From Fischerella sp. PCC 9431 (GTDB lineage: Bacteria > Cyanobacteriota > Cyanobacteriia > Cyanobacteriales > Nostocaceae): a stretch of DNA of 64,000 nucleotides. The stretch is from the NCBI RefSeq assembly GCF_000447295.1, contig NZ_KE650771.1, forward strand, positions 2,188,469-2,252,468, written 5' to 3'. Below, one piece after another: positions 1-9,192 of this stretch. The translations under genes and the position numbers were made by a program. Every line of letters begins with the position of its first letter. Position 1 is the first letter of the stretch. The notes below the pieces were generated by a model. It saw only the letters and a list, made by a program, of their open reading frames with translations, was not told where the DNA came from and searched no databases.

Positions 1-1258
1 ACGCTTGTTACTAACTATCTGGCTATCTGATCTAGATTATGCAAGTGAATTTAAATACAGCAGATTTCAACAAGCATGAGGTACACAAGGACCCCACCCG
101 CGCTACACACACCCTCCCCGCTTACGGGCTACGGTGTACACACAAATGATTAAATTACTCTAAATTGCTTTTTGTAGGGTGTGTTGTCGCGCCGATCTAC
201 GCACCATTCGGTGATTTTCGGTGCGTTAGGACGTTCCGTCCATAACGCACCCTACCAAATTCTGTGAAGAGTTGAGCAGCGACAATAGGGTGCATTGGGC
301 GATCAACAACGCACCCTACATATCTTTTCACCTCACTCTTCCGCTTCCTCGTTCTTCTGGATAATCACTATTACAAGCTGTCTCGAATAGTATTTCTCTG
401 TAGCAACTATGCTGAGTTGGTGATGGAGACTGTAGTCCGAAGTCCAGCGTAAGAGTGGTGACTACCATCCTGAGAATATTGCTTTGGCGTAAGTACTTTG
501 ACTGTAGATAAAGACTACTCCTATCTAGTTTGAGCAATAAAATACCCAAATTTTCAACGACATCAATCAGAGTATGTCTTTTCAAAATTATGTAATTAAG
601 TATTTTCACGGTAGATGCCCCATCTGATACTAAAGACATTTTATAGTGGTTGTTGACCGCACACTATCTAGTTTTTTTCCTATAAATAAGAAAAAAATAT
701 TACATGCAGGTTTCTAAAGACACTATATTAATGCTGACTGGGACAGTAATAATACAAACTTGATTAAACAATAAATTGCTTGAAAATAGCCATATTGTAA
801 GCCAAGTAACTAAAAGGCTTGGCATCAAACCTCTAAAAATTCACTGACAATCTTAAGAAATTTTAATAACTCAGTGTATATGCTTAGGCAAGCCAAACTT
901 GATCATTTATAAATTTAAATAAGACTGCATTAAAGAATTTATGGAAGTAGCAGTCTTTACATTAAATTTTCATTAAGATTGCATTGAAGTTAGGGTGATC
1001 TGGCTGCAATCATCTTCACACACATGATTCACCCTTTTGGGTGAATGCGATCGCACCCAGAAAAATTTACTCTGAAAGCAGAAGACTGGTTAAAAAACGG
1101 GTGTAGGAGAAAGATTTAATTTTTTGTTGATTAGCTGGCTTGAAAATGGGTGTAAGGGTGTAAAAACTTATATAAATACAAAATTTTCCAATTTTTATTT
1201 TTAATTGATCAAATTTAGAATTTCTGATTTTGAATTCTTTACCTGGGATGGATTGCAG
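1..1258. other. Repeat-rich intergenic region upstream of the kinase pair
   Basis: I see no convincing gene here. The left 330 bases hold copies of the GTAGGGTG-type palindromic repeat (about 174-255 and 286-320) and a short motif (about 55-90, ACAGCAGATTTCA followed by ATGAGGTACA) that recurs near 20576-20612. The rest is AT-rich and probably carries the promoter of the downstream histidine kinase, but no promoter could be fixed. Confidence 0.5.
174..255. repeat. GTAGGGTG-type palindromic repeat, copy 1
   Basis: The segment starts GTAGGGTGTGTT and ends AACGCACCCTAC, so its ends are inverted repeats, and it holds further inner inverted segments. The same family occurs at 15605-15638 and 17922-18036, with a half copy at 286-320. 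It is always intergenic here and looks like a small non-autonomous element or structured repeat. Confidence 0.7.
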
Positions 1259-3067
1259 ATGAAAGCTACAAACCGCAAGCTAAAAGAGGAGGAATTGCAT
1301 CAGGTTGAGGCGCGTTATCAGGCAGCTTTTCGTTGTAGTCCTGATCCAATCACAATTAGCACGCTTCAAGAAGGACGCTACATAGAAGTTAACGATAGCT
1401 TTGTGCAACTGAGTGGTTATCAACCTTCAGAAGTGATTGGACGTACAGCTTTTGAATTGAATCTTTGGGTAAATGCTAGCGATCGCACAAATTTACTGCA
1501 ACAGTTGCAAAATCAAGGATCTATTCGCAACCAAGAAATTAGATTTCGCAAAAAATCTGGTGAGTTGATTTTAGTACAAGTTGCAGCAGAAGTGATTGAG
1601 TTAGATGGTATTCCTTGTTTACTTGCAATCAGTCGTGACATCACCGAACGTAAACAAACTGAGGAATTATTGCATTTATCTGCTCAACGCGATCGCCTCT
1701 TAGCAAAAACATTAATGCGAATTCGCCAATCTCTCAACCTAGACGAAATTCTGCAAAATACTGTGACTGAAGTTCGGCAATTTTTACAAGCAGACAGGGT
1801 ATTTATTGCCCTGAATGATAGCCGTGATTTATTTAAAATGATAGCTGAGTCTGTCGATCCGCAATATCCATCTGTTTTGAGTTGGAAGAAAAAAGATCAA
1901 ACTATTTTGCAAGAATTAAGAACCAAATTCTTAACACAGCAGGTGCGTGTGGTTGAAGACATTACCCAAATCGCAGTATCTCCCCAACTAGCAGCACTTT
2001 ATGAGCAATTTCAAACTAAAGCTAGTTTGGCTGTACCGATTATGCTAGGTAAAGAATTGTTTGGCGCTTTAATTGCAAATTCTTGCGCTAAACCACGCCA
2101 TTGGCAAGAAATAGAAATAAATTTACTTCAACAACTTTCACAACAGCTAGCTATTGCGATCCAGCAAGCGCAACTTTATCAAAAACTCGCACAACTCAAT
2201 AATAATTTAGAACGGCAAGTAGAAGAACGCACTGCTCAATTACAGCAGAAAATGCAAGAAGTGCAAGAAATTAACCGAGTCAAAGATGTACTTTTGCACG
2301 CAGTTTCCCATGATTTGCGAACTACGGTAATGGGTAATTTGATGGTGCTGAAGAATTTACTGAAAACTCAGAAATTGGCTATTAATGAAGAGGACGCGGG
2401 GACACGGGGATGTTCTGACGCGGGGAATATGAATAAAACTATCTCCGTGTCACCGTGTCTCTCCTTCTGTGCGTCTTCTTCCTCTATTTCCATTCCCAGT
2501 TCAATTATTGATCGCATGATTCAAGGTAACGATCGCCAACTACGAATGATTGACTCATTGCTGGAAATACATTTAACGGAAGTAGAGGGAATTACTCTCA
2601 ATCAAGAAATCATCAAATTTAATACATTTATTCGAGAAGTCACCAAAAATATCGAGCCAATGTTAAGGCAGAATCAGTCACAATTAAAAACATTGGTGGC
2701 TAGAAATTTACCTTTAGTAGCTGCTGATCCTGTAAAATTACATAAAATTTTCGTCAATTTATTTACTTATATTATCCAAAGTAATCCACCGGGTTTAGAC
2801 CTCCAGCTTACTGCCAAAGCAGAAGCAGATATGATTCGTTGTAGCATTAAATTTAACGGCACTCAAATGAGTAAACAGGAGTGCGATCGCCTATTCGAGT
2901 TATATGTCCAAGATCCACAAGCACGTTTTTCTACAGGTATTGGCTTAAAGATGTATCTGTCTCGACAAATTATTAAGGCGCATGGTGGCGAAATTGGGGT
3001 AGAAAGTCATCGTCAGCGTGGAGTAGTTTTTTGGTTTACGCTACCAATGACCAACCTCACTACATAG
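1259..3067 (+). CDS. PAS-GAF sensor histidine kinase with degenerate ATP-binding domain
   Basis: Sensor kinase-like protein of 602 aa from the ATG at 1259; an in-frame TTG at 1205 would add 18 residues but lies in AT-rich, repeat-like sequence. Order: PAS about 22-130 (ends in DITERKQ), GAF about 155-305, coiled coil, DHp helix with phospho-acceptor His351 in VSHDLR, then a HATPase-like domain about 465-600. The N box reads NLFTYIIQS where the next gene has NLIVNAVKH, and the G1 box reads FNGTQ instead of DNGMG, so the Asn and Asp expected to bind Mg-ATP are missing. Residues 378-409 are an in-frame GC-rich repeat insertion. The paralogue starts 49 bp downstream, so the two are probably an operon. 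It may be a pseudokinase acting as phospho-acceptor or allosteric partner. The family is clear; its catalytic status is inferred. Confidence 0.85.
   Translation: MKATNRKLKEEELHQVEARYQAAFRCSPDPITISTLQEGRYIEVNDSFVQLSGYQPSEVIGRTAFELNLWVNASDRTNLLQQLQNQGSIRNQEIRFRKKSGELILVQVAAEVIELDGIPCLLAISRDITERKQTEELLHLSAQRDRLLAKTLMRIRQSLNLDEILQNTVTEVRQFLQADRVFIALNDSRDLFKMIAESVDPQYPSVLSWKKKDQTILQELRTKFLTQQVRVVEDITQIAVSPQLAALYEQFQTKASLAVPIMLGKELFGALIANSCAKPRHWQEIEINLLQQLSQQLAIAIQQAQLYQKLAQLNNNLERQVEERTAQLQQKMQEVQEINRVKDVLLHAVSHDLRTTVMGNLMVLKNLLKTQKLAINEEDAGTRGCSDAGNMNKTISVSPCLSFCASSSSISIPSSIIDRMIQGNDRQLRMIDSLLEIHLTEVEGITLNQEIIKFNTFIREVTKNIEPMLRQNQSQLKTLVARNLPLVAADPVKLHKIFVNLFTYIIQSNPPGLDLQLTAKAEADMIRCSIKFNGTQMSKQECDRLFELYVQDPQARFSTGIGLKMYLSRQIIKAHGGEIGVESHRQRGVVFWFTLPMTNLTT
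2390..2484 (+). repeat. GC-rich repeat inserted in frame in kinase 1
   Basis: The stretch is built of GACGCGGGG / CCGCGTC-like words arranged as an imperfect inverted repeat and is compositionally unlike the AT-rich gene around it. It is translated as a low-complexity Ser/Cys-rich segment between the two DHp helices. The tandem paralogue carries the same kind of sequence at the same protein position (4664-4772), and hetC has one at 49012-49110. Confidence 0.75.
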
Positions 3068-3116
3068 TTAACTTTAATTTGTGCCAAGCTACTTATAAGC
3101 GATTTGGTCACAACTA

Positions 3117-5351
3117 ATGAAGACCGTCTGGAAAATATGGCGAAAATGGCGAGAAAAAGTTGTTTCATGGCAAAATAACAGGTCAACCGCAGATTACATC
3201 GCCAATGAATACCACAATTGGCGTAATAATTTTTTATGGCAAAGATTAGGTTTATTGTTATGGTTGGGTCTAATCTGCGTCTTAACGTTTACATTGCGAG
3301 ACATTTATAACTTTTTCTTCCCTCTCAAAGAATTGCAACAGCTACCAGAGGTACTCAGAACTCAAGCGCTATTCATGGATATTGCTATGTTTTTGAGTTT
3401 GGGTTTTTGCATGACCTTACGTCAAACAAAATTTGGTCGTCAGCATCCAGGAATACTATTTTTAATTTCATCTTGGTCAATAAATCTCATTCCCCAAATT
3501 TTTGCGACTCTCAAAGGTTTTGCACTACCTGACACTTTAGGTTGGTCACTTTTGTTTCTCAGTCAAGCGACATTTTTACCAGTACGCTGGACTCTACATT
3601 TAACTTCTCAAATAGGATTATTTATTTACTATTTTGGTCTGAATAAAATACTGGGGTTAAAATTACCACTACCAGAACATCCAGAATTATATAATGTCAC
3701 CTTTATTTTATATTTGTTCTGGTTCTGTGCTATTTGTAATTTCGGTGTTTATTTATATGATCGCTTACAACACTCTGAATTTTACGCTCGTAAAGAACTG
3801 GAACTTGCCTATGAGAAATTAAGAGTCACAGAAGCGAAATATCGCAATATATTTGAAAACGCTGTTGAAGGAATTTTTCAAAGTACTCCCGATGGACGTT
3901 ATATTACTGCAAATCCCGCATTAGCACGTATTTATGGATACTCATGTTCAACAGATGTAACGACAAATTTCACCGATATAGAACATCAACTTTATGTTGA
4001 CCCCAAAAGACGTGCAGAGTTTGTGCGCTTAATTGAAGAATACGGTAAATTATCTGATTTTGAGTCACAAATTTATCGTCACGATGGTAGTATTGTTTGG
4101 ATTTCAGAAAAAGCATACGCAGTTCGTGACAAAAACGGGAAGCTACTTTATTACGAAGGACTAATAGAAGATATCACTAAACGTAAGCAAGCTGAGGCTG
4201 CTTTAAAAGAACAATTAGATTTTTTACAAGTTTTAATTGATACTATTCCAACTCCGGTTTTTTATAAAAATGCTGAAGGTTTTTATCTAGGTTGTAACAA
4301 AGCGTTTGAGGAAGCTTTGGGACTTAGAAAAGAGCAAATTATCGGCAAAACAGAGTATGATTTATCATCCAAGGAACAAGCAGAAAAATATCAACAAGCA
4401 GATACAAATTTATTTGTACAACGAGGTGTACAGAGTTACGAAGATTCCGTGGTGTACAAAGATGGTAAAAAACACGATGTGATTTTTTACAAAGCAACTT
4501 TTTGTAAAGCAGATGGATCTCTTGGCGGTTTGGTAGGAGTAATTTTAGATATTAGCGATCGCAAACGCACCGAAGAAGCACTACGAGTATTTGTCCATGC
4601 AGTTTCCCACGACTTACGCAACCCGGTTTTGGGTACACTCATGGTGTTGAATAATTTACTTGTACGGGGACAAGGAGGACAAGGGGGACAAGGGGGACAA
4701 GGAGACAGGGGGAATTTAGATATCTCCGCGTCAGAGCGTCTTTCACTCCCCGCGTCTTCTTCTCCCTCTTCTATTCCCGTTCCTCGCTCGATATTAGAAC
4801 GGATGCAACAAAGCAGTGAGCGACAGCTAAATTTAATTAACTCACTGATGGAAGCTCATATGAGCGAAGTGCAAGGTATTGTTTTGCAACGTCAACCTGT
4901 GAGATTGCACAAAATTGTTGAAGATGCGATCGCTGATCTGCAACCTATTTTGACAGAAAATCAAGTCACTTTAACCAACCTAGTGAAAGATGAACTACCT
5001 GTGGTAAGTGGTGATTTCACACAACTATGGCGAGTATTTTCTAACTTAATTGTCAATGCAGTTAAACATAATCCTCCAGGATTGAGTATAACCATCAATG
5101 CGATCGCCCAGGAAGATAAAATTTATTGCACAGTTACCGATAATGGCATGGGTTTGAATCAAAAACAGTCCGAAAAATTATTTGATTTATACTTCCGGGG
5201 TAGGAATAACCGCAATTCTCTCAGCTTGGGATTAGGATTATATCTGTGCAAACGCATTATCAACGCTCACGGCGGCGAAATTGGCGTTGATAGCACACCA
5301 AATGCAGGCACAACTTTTTGGTTTACGTTACCAATTAACCAAGAATCTTAA
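3117..5351 (+). CDS. Membrane-bound PAS-PAS sensor histidine kinase
   Basis: Sensor kinase of 744 aa. The N-terminal part (about 40-215) has several hydrophobic segments and forms a membrane sensor module. Two PAS/PAC units follow (about 235-360, ending DITKRKQ, and 365-485, ending DISDRKR), then DHp with His498 (VSHDLR) and a complete HATPase (N box NLIVNAVKH, G1 DNGMG, G2 GLGLGL). Residues 516-552 encode a Gly-Gln-rich repeat from GGGACAAGG units plus a GC-rich arm, inserted between the DHp helices exactly as in the upstream paralogue. No response regulator lies beside it, so the partner is unknown. The sensed signal cannot be read from sequence. Confidence 0.92.
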   Translation: MKTVWKIWRKWREKVVSWQNNRSTADYIANEYHNWRNNFLWQRLGLLLWLGLICVLTFTLRDIYNFFFPLKELQQLPEVLRTQALFMDIAMFLSLGFCMTLRQTKFGRQHPGILFLISSWSINLIPQIFATLKGFALPDTLGWSLLFLSQATFLPVRWTLHLTSQIGLFIYYFGLNKILGLKLPLPEHPELYNVTFILYLFWFCAICNFGVYLYDRLQHSEFYARKELELAYEKLRVTEAKYRNIFENAVEGIFQSTPDGRYITANPALARIYGYSCSTDVTTNFTDIEHQLYVDPKRRAEFVRLIEEYGKLSDFESQIYRHDGSIVWISEKAYAVRDKNGKLLYYEGLIEDITKRKQAEAALKEQLDFLQVLIDTIPTPVFYKNAEGFYLGCNKAFEEALGLRKEQIIGKTEYDLSSKEQAEKYQQADTNLFVQRGVQSYEDSVVYKDGKKHDVIFYKATFCKADGSLGGLVGVILDISDRKRTEEALRVFVHAVSHDLRNPVLGTLMVLNNLLVRGQGGQGGQGGQGDRGNLDISASERLSLPASSSPSSIPVPRSILERMQQSSERQLNLINSLMEAHMSEVQGIVLQRQPVRLHKIVEDAIADLQPILTENQVTLTNLVKDELPVVSGDFTQLWRVFSNLIVNAVKHNPPGLSITINAIAQEDKIYCTVTDNGMGLNQKQSEKLFDLYFRGRNNRNSLSLGLGLYLCKRIINAHGGEIGVDSTPNAGTTFWFTLPINQES
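4664..4772 (+). repeat. GGGACAAGG tandem plus GC-rich repeat inserted in frame in kinase 2
   Basis: About four copies of a 9-base unit (GGGACAAGG-like) are followed by an arm containing TCTCCGCGTC and CCCCGCGTCTTC. It is translated as a GQGGQGG-type linker. The same units occur in intergenic repeats at 10730-10755 and 50680-50740, so this is a dispersed repeat that entered a gene without breaking the frame. Confidence 0.8.
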
Positions 5352-5604
5352 CGCGAATGGGATTGTTGGAGCGAACAATGCATCCCAATTATACCTCTCT
5401 GGTACAGAGCAAGCAGATTTATGTGTGGAATCAATCCAAAATCTAAAATCCAAAATCAGTTGACTGACTTCTGTCTTTCTTTGTAAAGATTAGATGAAAT
5501 TATTCTTTTTTGTACCGAAATCCTACCTATAAAATGTTGAGTGGTATTAGGGTGATGTAATTGAAAATTTATACCGTAAGTAGATTATATTGTGGATAAT
5601 CCTA

Positions 5605-6810
5605 ATGCCAAAATTTAATAATTTCTTGGGTACGTTAGTTATTATTAGTGCGGTCTCTATATTACTCGCTTTTACTCTGGGTGTAGCTCATAAGGGAGTT
5701 GTTGGAGGGTTGTATGACTTCAGTTACTTTTATATAGCAGGTAAATGCTGGCTAAATCACCAAAGCCCCTATAACTTCTATACCTATGCAAATACATTTA
5801 AATCAGTTGAAGAAGTTAGTAGTATTTATAGAAATGACCCTTTTGCTTATCCACCACAAATTGCAGTTTTCTGTGTATTATTTGCCCTACTAGATTTTTC
5901 GTCTGCACGCACCGTTGTAATTCTTTTGAATCTAACAGCCGCAGGCTTGCTAGCTATTCTTGCGATAAAGTTTGTTACTAATGCAGAGCAACCGCGACCA
6001 GCAAGTTCTATGTCAGCAACAAAATGGGTGCTTCCATCTCTGGTTTTAGCCAATCCGTTTACAGGACACTTAGTATGGATTGGTCAATTAACATTAATGA
6101 TTGGCACATTAATCATAGGTGCTTGGTATTTTGCAAGGCGGAACAAGCCTTTATTAGCGGGTTTGCTTCTCGGATTAGCTACTATCAAGCCCCAGTATTT
6201 GATATTACCAGTGTTATGGTTATTTCTTGAGCGACAATGGAAGACTTTGATAGTTGCATCTATAGTGTCCTTTGGACTAGCTCTGTTTGGGTTGTTAATG
6301 TTGAGTAATAGTCCAATCTATTCAATCCAAGAATGGCTCCAAGCTTTTTCTGCATATCAATCTCAGGGTAATGCAATCGGTGGTAAAGAGGTGATGGGTT
6401 TACCCAGCGCTCTGAGTGCGATGGGTTTAAATATGCCTGGACTATCTGTTTTAATGATTGGAGCAGTAGTAATCACTATTGTGCTTTGGTTTCATCGATC
6501 TAAATTTTGTGGTGATGATATTTTTGGTATATTGCTAGCAATGCAATTCTCTTTAACCTATGCCAAATTTATTGAAATTCCTTTATTAGTTCCACTTTTG
6601 TCTGGACTATGGTTGCATATTGGACATAGAAAAAACCTCTGGTTTATAGCAATTGCAGGCTTAATTATTCTGGTTTCTCCACGCACAGGTTTAAACTCAA
6701 TACCGATTTTGTTTCATAGCCGAACTTTGGTAATCTTTTTTGCACTTCTTGCTTTAGTCTTTTTTAGTTACCAGCAAGTTGCAATGAAACATAAGAATTG
6801 TGGAAGTTAA
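5605..6810 (+). CDS. GT87-family (DUF2029-like) membrane glycosyltransferase
   Basis: Polytopic membrane protein of 401 aa from the ATG at 5605; a TTG at 5590 is an alternative. It has about nine or ten hydrophobic segments and a first loop with DFSYFYIAGKCW, resembling the Asp-containing loop of polyprenol-phosphate-mannose-dependent transferases of family GT87. It probably moves a sugar from a lipid-linked donor onto a glycolipid or polysaccharide; donor and acceptor are unknown. It stands alone between the kinases and tRNA-Thr, about 250 bp after kinase 2, so it probably has its own promoter. The family call rests on overall pattern and this loop. Confidence 0.65.
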   Translation: MPKFNNFLGTLVIISAVSILLAFTLGVAHKGVVGGLYDFSYFYIAGKCWLNHQSPYNFYTYANTFKSVEEVSSIYRNDPFAYPPQIAVFCVLFALLDFSSARTVVILLNLTAAGLLAILAIKFVTNAEQPRPASSMSATKWVLPSLVLANPFTGHLVWIGQLTLMIGTLIIGAWYFARRNKPLLAGLLLGLATIKPQYLILPVLWLFLERQWKTLIVASIVSFGLALFGLLMLSNSPIYSIQEWLQAFSAYQSQGNAIGGKEVMGLPSALSAMGLNMPGLSVLMIGAVVITIVLWFHRSKFCGDDIFGILLAMQFSLTYAKFIEIPLLVPLLSGLWLHIGHRKNLWFIAIAGLIILVSPRTGLNSIPILFHSRTLVIFFALLALVFFSYQQVAMKHKNCGS

Positions 6811-6906
6811 AGTAGTAGTTTCTATTGAATTCCAAACTCAACTCAACAAAGATAAATTGCGATCGTGCGATCGCACTGCAAATAATGTGTTATTTGACAG
6901 TTGTAA

Positions 6907-6978
6907 AGCCAGCAGTCGGATTTGAACCGACGACCTTCCGATTACAAGTCGGATGCACTACCACTGTGCTATGCTGGC
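6907..6978 (-). tRNA. tRNA-Thr (anticodon UGU)
   Basis: Read on the minus strand, a 72-nt cloverleaf forms: 7-bp acceptor stem GCCAGCA/TGCTGGC, anticodon arm TCCGA-CTTGTAA-TCGGA with anticodon TGT, and a T arm with GGTTCAAATCC. The discriminator base is U and CCA is not encoded. It decodes ACA and other ACN threonine codons. Confidence 0.95.
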
Positions 6979-7315
6979 GCAGTTTTGCTGATATTTAACA
7001 TCAAGCGTTGCACTAATTTTTGATTGTACCACAAAGTAGCTGAGTGTCAACTACCAATCTTGTGTGTTGGGCATTGGACACGTTTAACCAATAACTAACA
7101 ACCAATCACCAACTTTTTCTATCAAAAGGATGATGAAATTTTTGAGGAAATAGTAATTTGTATCACTTATACCGTCAATAAACTAATATGCACACCAAAC
7201 TTGCCTCAAACTATAGATAAGATACAGAAATATTTGGTAGAGTTTTAGAGCGCTACTTCTTGCACGGCAGTGTACAGAACAAGAAAGATATAGTTTTTCT
7301 TTACAAACGAGAAGC

Positions 7316-8236
7316 ATGGCATTGTTGAGCGGACGAGATTTATTAAGTCTGGCAGATCTCACTTCCCCAGAGGTCAAAGAACTCCTGCAAATGGCAATCC
7401 ATTTGAAATCTCAACAGTTAAGTTTACGATGTAATAAAGTTTTGGGATTGTTGTTTTCCAAAGCTTCTACTCGCACACGAGTTAGTTTTTCCGTGGCGAT
7501 GTATCAACTGGGTGGACAGGTAATAGATTTAAACCCAAATGTCACACAAGTGAGTCGCGGTGAACCTGTGCAAGATACTGCTAGGGTTTTGGATAGATAT
7601 TTGGATATTTTAGCAATTCGGACTTTTGCCCAACAGGAATTAGAGATTTTTGCAAATTATGCCAAGATTCCTGTCATTAATGCTTTGACTGATTTGGAAC
7701 ATCCTTGTCAGGTTTTGGCAGATTTATTGACGATTCAAGAGTGTTTTGGAGATTTATCTGGGCTAACCTTGACTTATGTCGGTGATGGTAATAATGTCGC
7801 CAATTCTTTACTGTTGGGTTGTGCTTTGGTGGGGATGAATGTGAGAGTCGCCACACCAAATGGATTTGAACCAAATGCAACAATTATTGAAAAAGCACGA
7901 GCGATCGCTAACGATAAAACCCAAGTAATTCTCAGCAATGATCCTGAAACTGCAACCAAAGGCGCCCACGTACTTTACACTGATGTTTGGGCAAGTATGG
8001 GTCAAGAATCAGAAGCAGATGATCGTTTCCCCCTTTTTCAACCCTACCAAATTAACGAGCAACTATTGAGCATTGCCAATCCACAAGCGATCGTTTTACA
8101 TTGTTTACCAGCCCATCGTGGCGAAGAAATTACTGACGCAGTGATTGAAGGTTCACAATCAAGAGTTTGGGATCAGGCCGAAAATCGTATGCATGTGCAG
8201 AAAGCTTTGCTTGCTAGTATTTTAGGAGCAGAATAA
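7316..8236 (+). CDS. argF: Ornithine carbamoyltransferase
   Basis: Cytoplasmic enzyme joining carbamoyl phosphate to ornithine to give citrulline, the sixth step of arginine synthesis. The 306-aa length is normal. Visible motifs are STRTR (carbamoyl phosphate binding), HPCQ, the second-domain DGNNVANS segment and HCLPAHRGEE with the catalytic Cys that holds ornithine. The gene starts at an ATG and stands alone, with tRNA-Thr upstream on the other strand and lexA 198 bp downstream; the spacer after it carries a dispersed 58-bp repeat. No ARG box or other operator could be recognised. Confidence 0.97.
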   Translation: MALLSGRDLLSLADLTSPEVKELLQMAIHLKSQQLSLRCNKVLGLLFSKASTRTRVSFSVAMYQLGGQVIDLNPNVTQVSRGEPVQDTARVLDRYLDILAIRTFAQQELEIFANYAKIPVINALTDLEHPCQVLADLLTIQECFGDLSGLTLTYVGDGNNVANSLLLGCALVGMNVRVATPNGFEPNATIIEKARAIANDKTQVILSNDPETATKGAHVLYTDVWASMGQESEADDRFPLFQPYQINEQLLSIANPQAIVLHCLPAHRGEEITDAVIEGSQSRVWDQAENRMHVQKALLASILGAE

Positions 8237-8254
8237 ACAAGTTAAAAGTTAGCA

Positions 8255-8312
8255 CAGACGCGATTATACTCTTACCTTGAAGCCGCTCTTACGAGCGTCT
8301 ACGCGTCTGTAC
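8255..8312. repeat. Dispersed 58-bp repeat, copy 1
   Basis: ACAGACGCG at the left and CGCGTCTGT at the right are inverted repeats around an inner hairpin (CGCTCTTACGAGCG). A close copy lies at 62369-62428 and the central part recurs at 44126-44147. It sits just after argF. Confidence 0.75.
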
Positions 8313-8386
8313 AAAGTTAAAACTCAAAATATATGACTTTAACTTTTAACTTTTTATTTTTATCTTTCCATTAGGGGGTTTTTTGT

Positions 8387-8400
8387 AGTACTAATGTTCT
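8387..8400 (+). promoter_or_regulatory. LexA box (autoregulatory)
   Basis: AGTACTAATGTTCT fits the cyanobacterial LexA consensus RGTACNNNDGTWCB at every position and lies 34 bp upstream of the lexA start codon, where bound repressor would block transcription. The match is seen directly; the consensus is established for Nostoc-type LexA; binding here is inferred. Confidence 0.85.
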
Positions 8401-8434
8401 AAGGAACTATTTATTTTTACCTCCCTACAAATTT

Positions 8435-9040
8435 ATGGAAAGACTAACTGAAGCGCAACGAGAACTTTACGATTGGTTAGCGGAATTTATCCGAGAACAC
8501 CAGCATTCTCCTTCAATTCGGCAGATGATGGAAGCGATGAATTTGAAGTCACCAGCGCCAATTCAAAGTCGCTTAGAACATCTTCGCACGAAAGGATACA
8601 TTGAGTGGAGTGAAGGAAAAGCACGAACAATTAGAATTTTACATCCATTAAAGCAAGGTGTACCGATTTTAGGAACAATTGCTGCTGGTGGATTAATCGA
8701 ACCCTTCACCGATGCTGTCGAAAATCTTGACTTGTCAAACATGTCCTTACCACCCCAAACCTATGCTTTGCGGGTAGCAGGCGATAGTATGATCGAAGAT
8801 TCAATCGTTGATGGAGATTTGGTATTTTTGCGTCCCGTACCGGAACCAGATCAACTTAAAAATGGCACAATTGTTGCTGCCAGAGTGGATGGATACGGTA
8901 CAACATTAAAACGATTGTACAAAGACGGCGATCGCATAATTCTCAAACCAGCCAATCCTAAATACAATCCTATCGAAGTACCAGCCATGCAAGTACAGGT
9001 ACAAGGTTCTCTTGTTGGTATTTGGCGTACTTATAGTTAA
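8435..9040 (+). CDS. lexA: LexA repressor / S24 self-cleaving protease
   Basis: Transcriptional repressor of 201 aa. The N-terminal winged helix (1-70) contains SPSIRQMMEAMNLKSPAPIQ as recognition region. The C-terminal S24 latent protease domain has the Ala84-Gly85 cleavage site and the catalytic pair Ser118 (GDSMIEDS) and Lys159 (TLKRLY). Some cyanobacterial LexA proteins, such as that of Synechocystis, have lost these residues and do not run a classical SOS response; this one keeps all of them, so RecA-stimulated self-cleavage is expected. A consensus LexA box lies upstream. The helicase/DndD-like cassette follows on the same strand, separated by a repeat-filled spacer, so co-transcription is uncertain. 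Confidence 0.97.
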   Translation: MERLTEAQRELYDWLAEFIREHQHSPSIRQMMEAMNLKSPAPIQSRLEHLRTKGYIEWSEGKARTIRILHPLKQGVPILGTIAAGGLIEPFTDAVENLDLSNMSLPPQTYALRVAGDSMIEDSIVDGDLVFLRPVPEPDQLKNGTIVAARVDGYGTTLKRLYKDGDRIILKPANPKYNPIEVPAMQVQVQGSLVGIWRTYS

Positions 9041-9192
9041 GGGGATCAGGGATTAAGGATCGGGGATCAGGGATTGGGAATTGATTGGACATTGGTGTTT
9101 TGTTTATCTCCTTCCTTATCCCCCTTATCTCCCTTGTCCTCCTTTCCCCAGTCCCCTTTCCCCAGTCCCCTTTCCCTGTTCCCGGTTCCCCA
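9041..9192. repeat. Dispersed composite repeat, left copy at helicase gene
   Basis: Built of GGGATCAGGG-type words, a central GGGAATTGATTGGACATT block, TTTTGTTTATC and a run of CCCTTGTCC / TTTCCCCAGTCCCC words. The same blocks occur inverted at 10708-10858, so the helicase gene is bracketed by opposite copies. Related copies lie at 41238-41360, 50636-50796 and 59682-59785. Confidence 0.8.

Noticed and set aside
328..639. 103-codon open frame on the minus strand
   Set aside because: No recognisable family, no ribosome site, and its 3' end runs next to the repeat area; could be real but not supported.
9085..9192. 36-residue N-terminal extension of the helicase
   Set aside because: It is translated dispersed repeat (CCCTTGTCC and TTTCCCC words); the ATG at 9193 is the better start.
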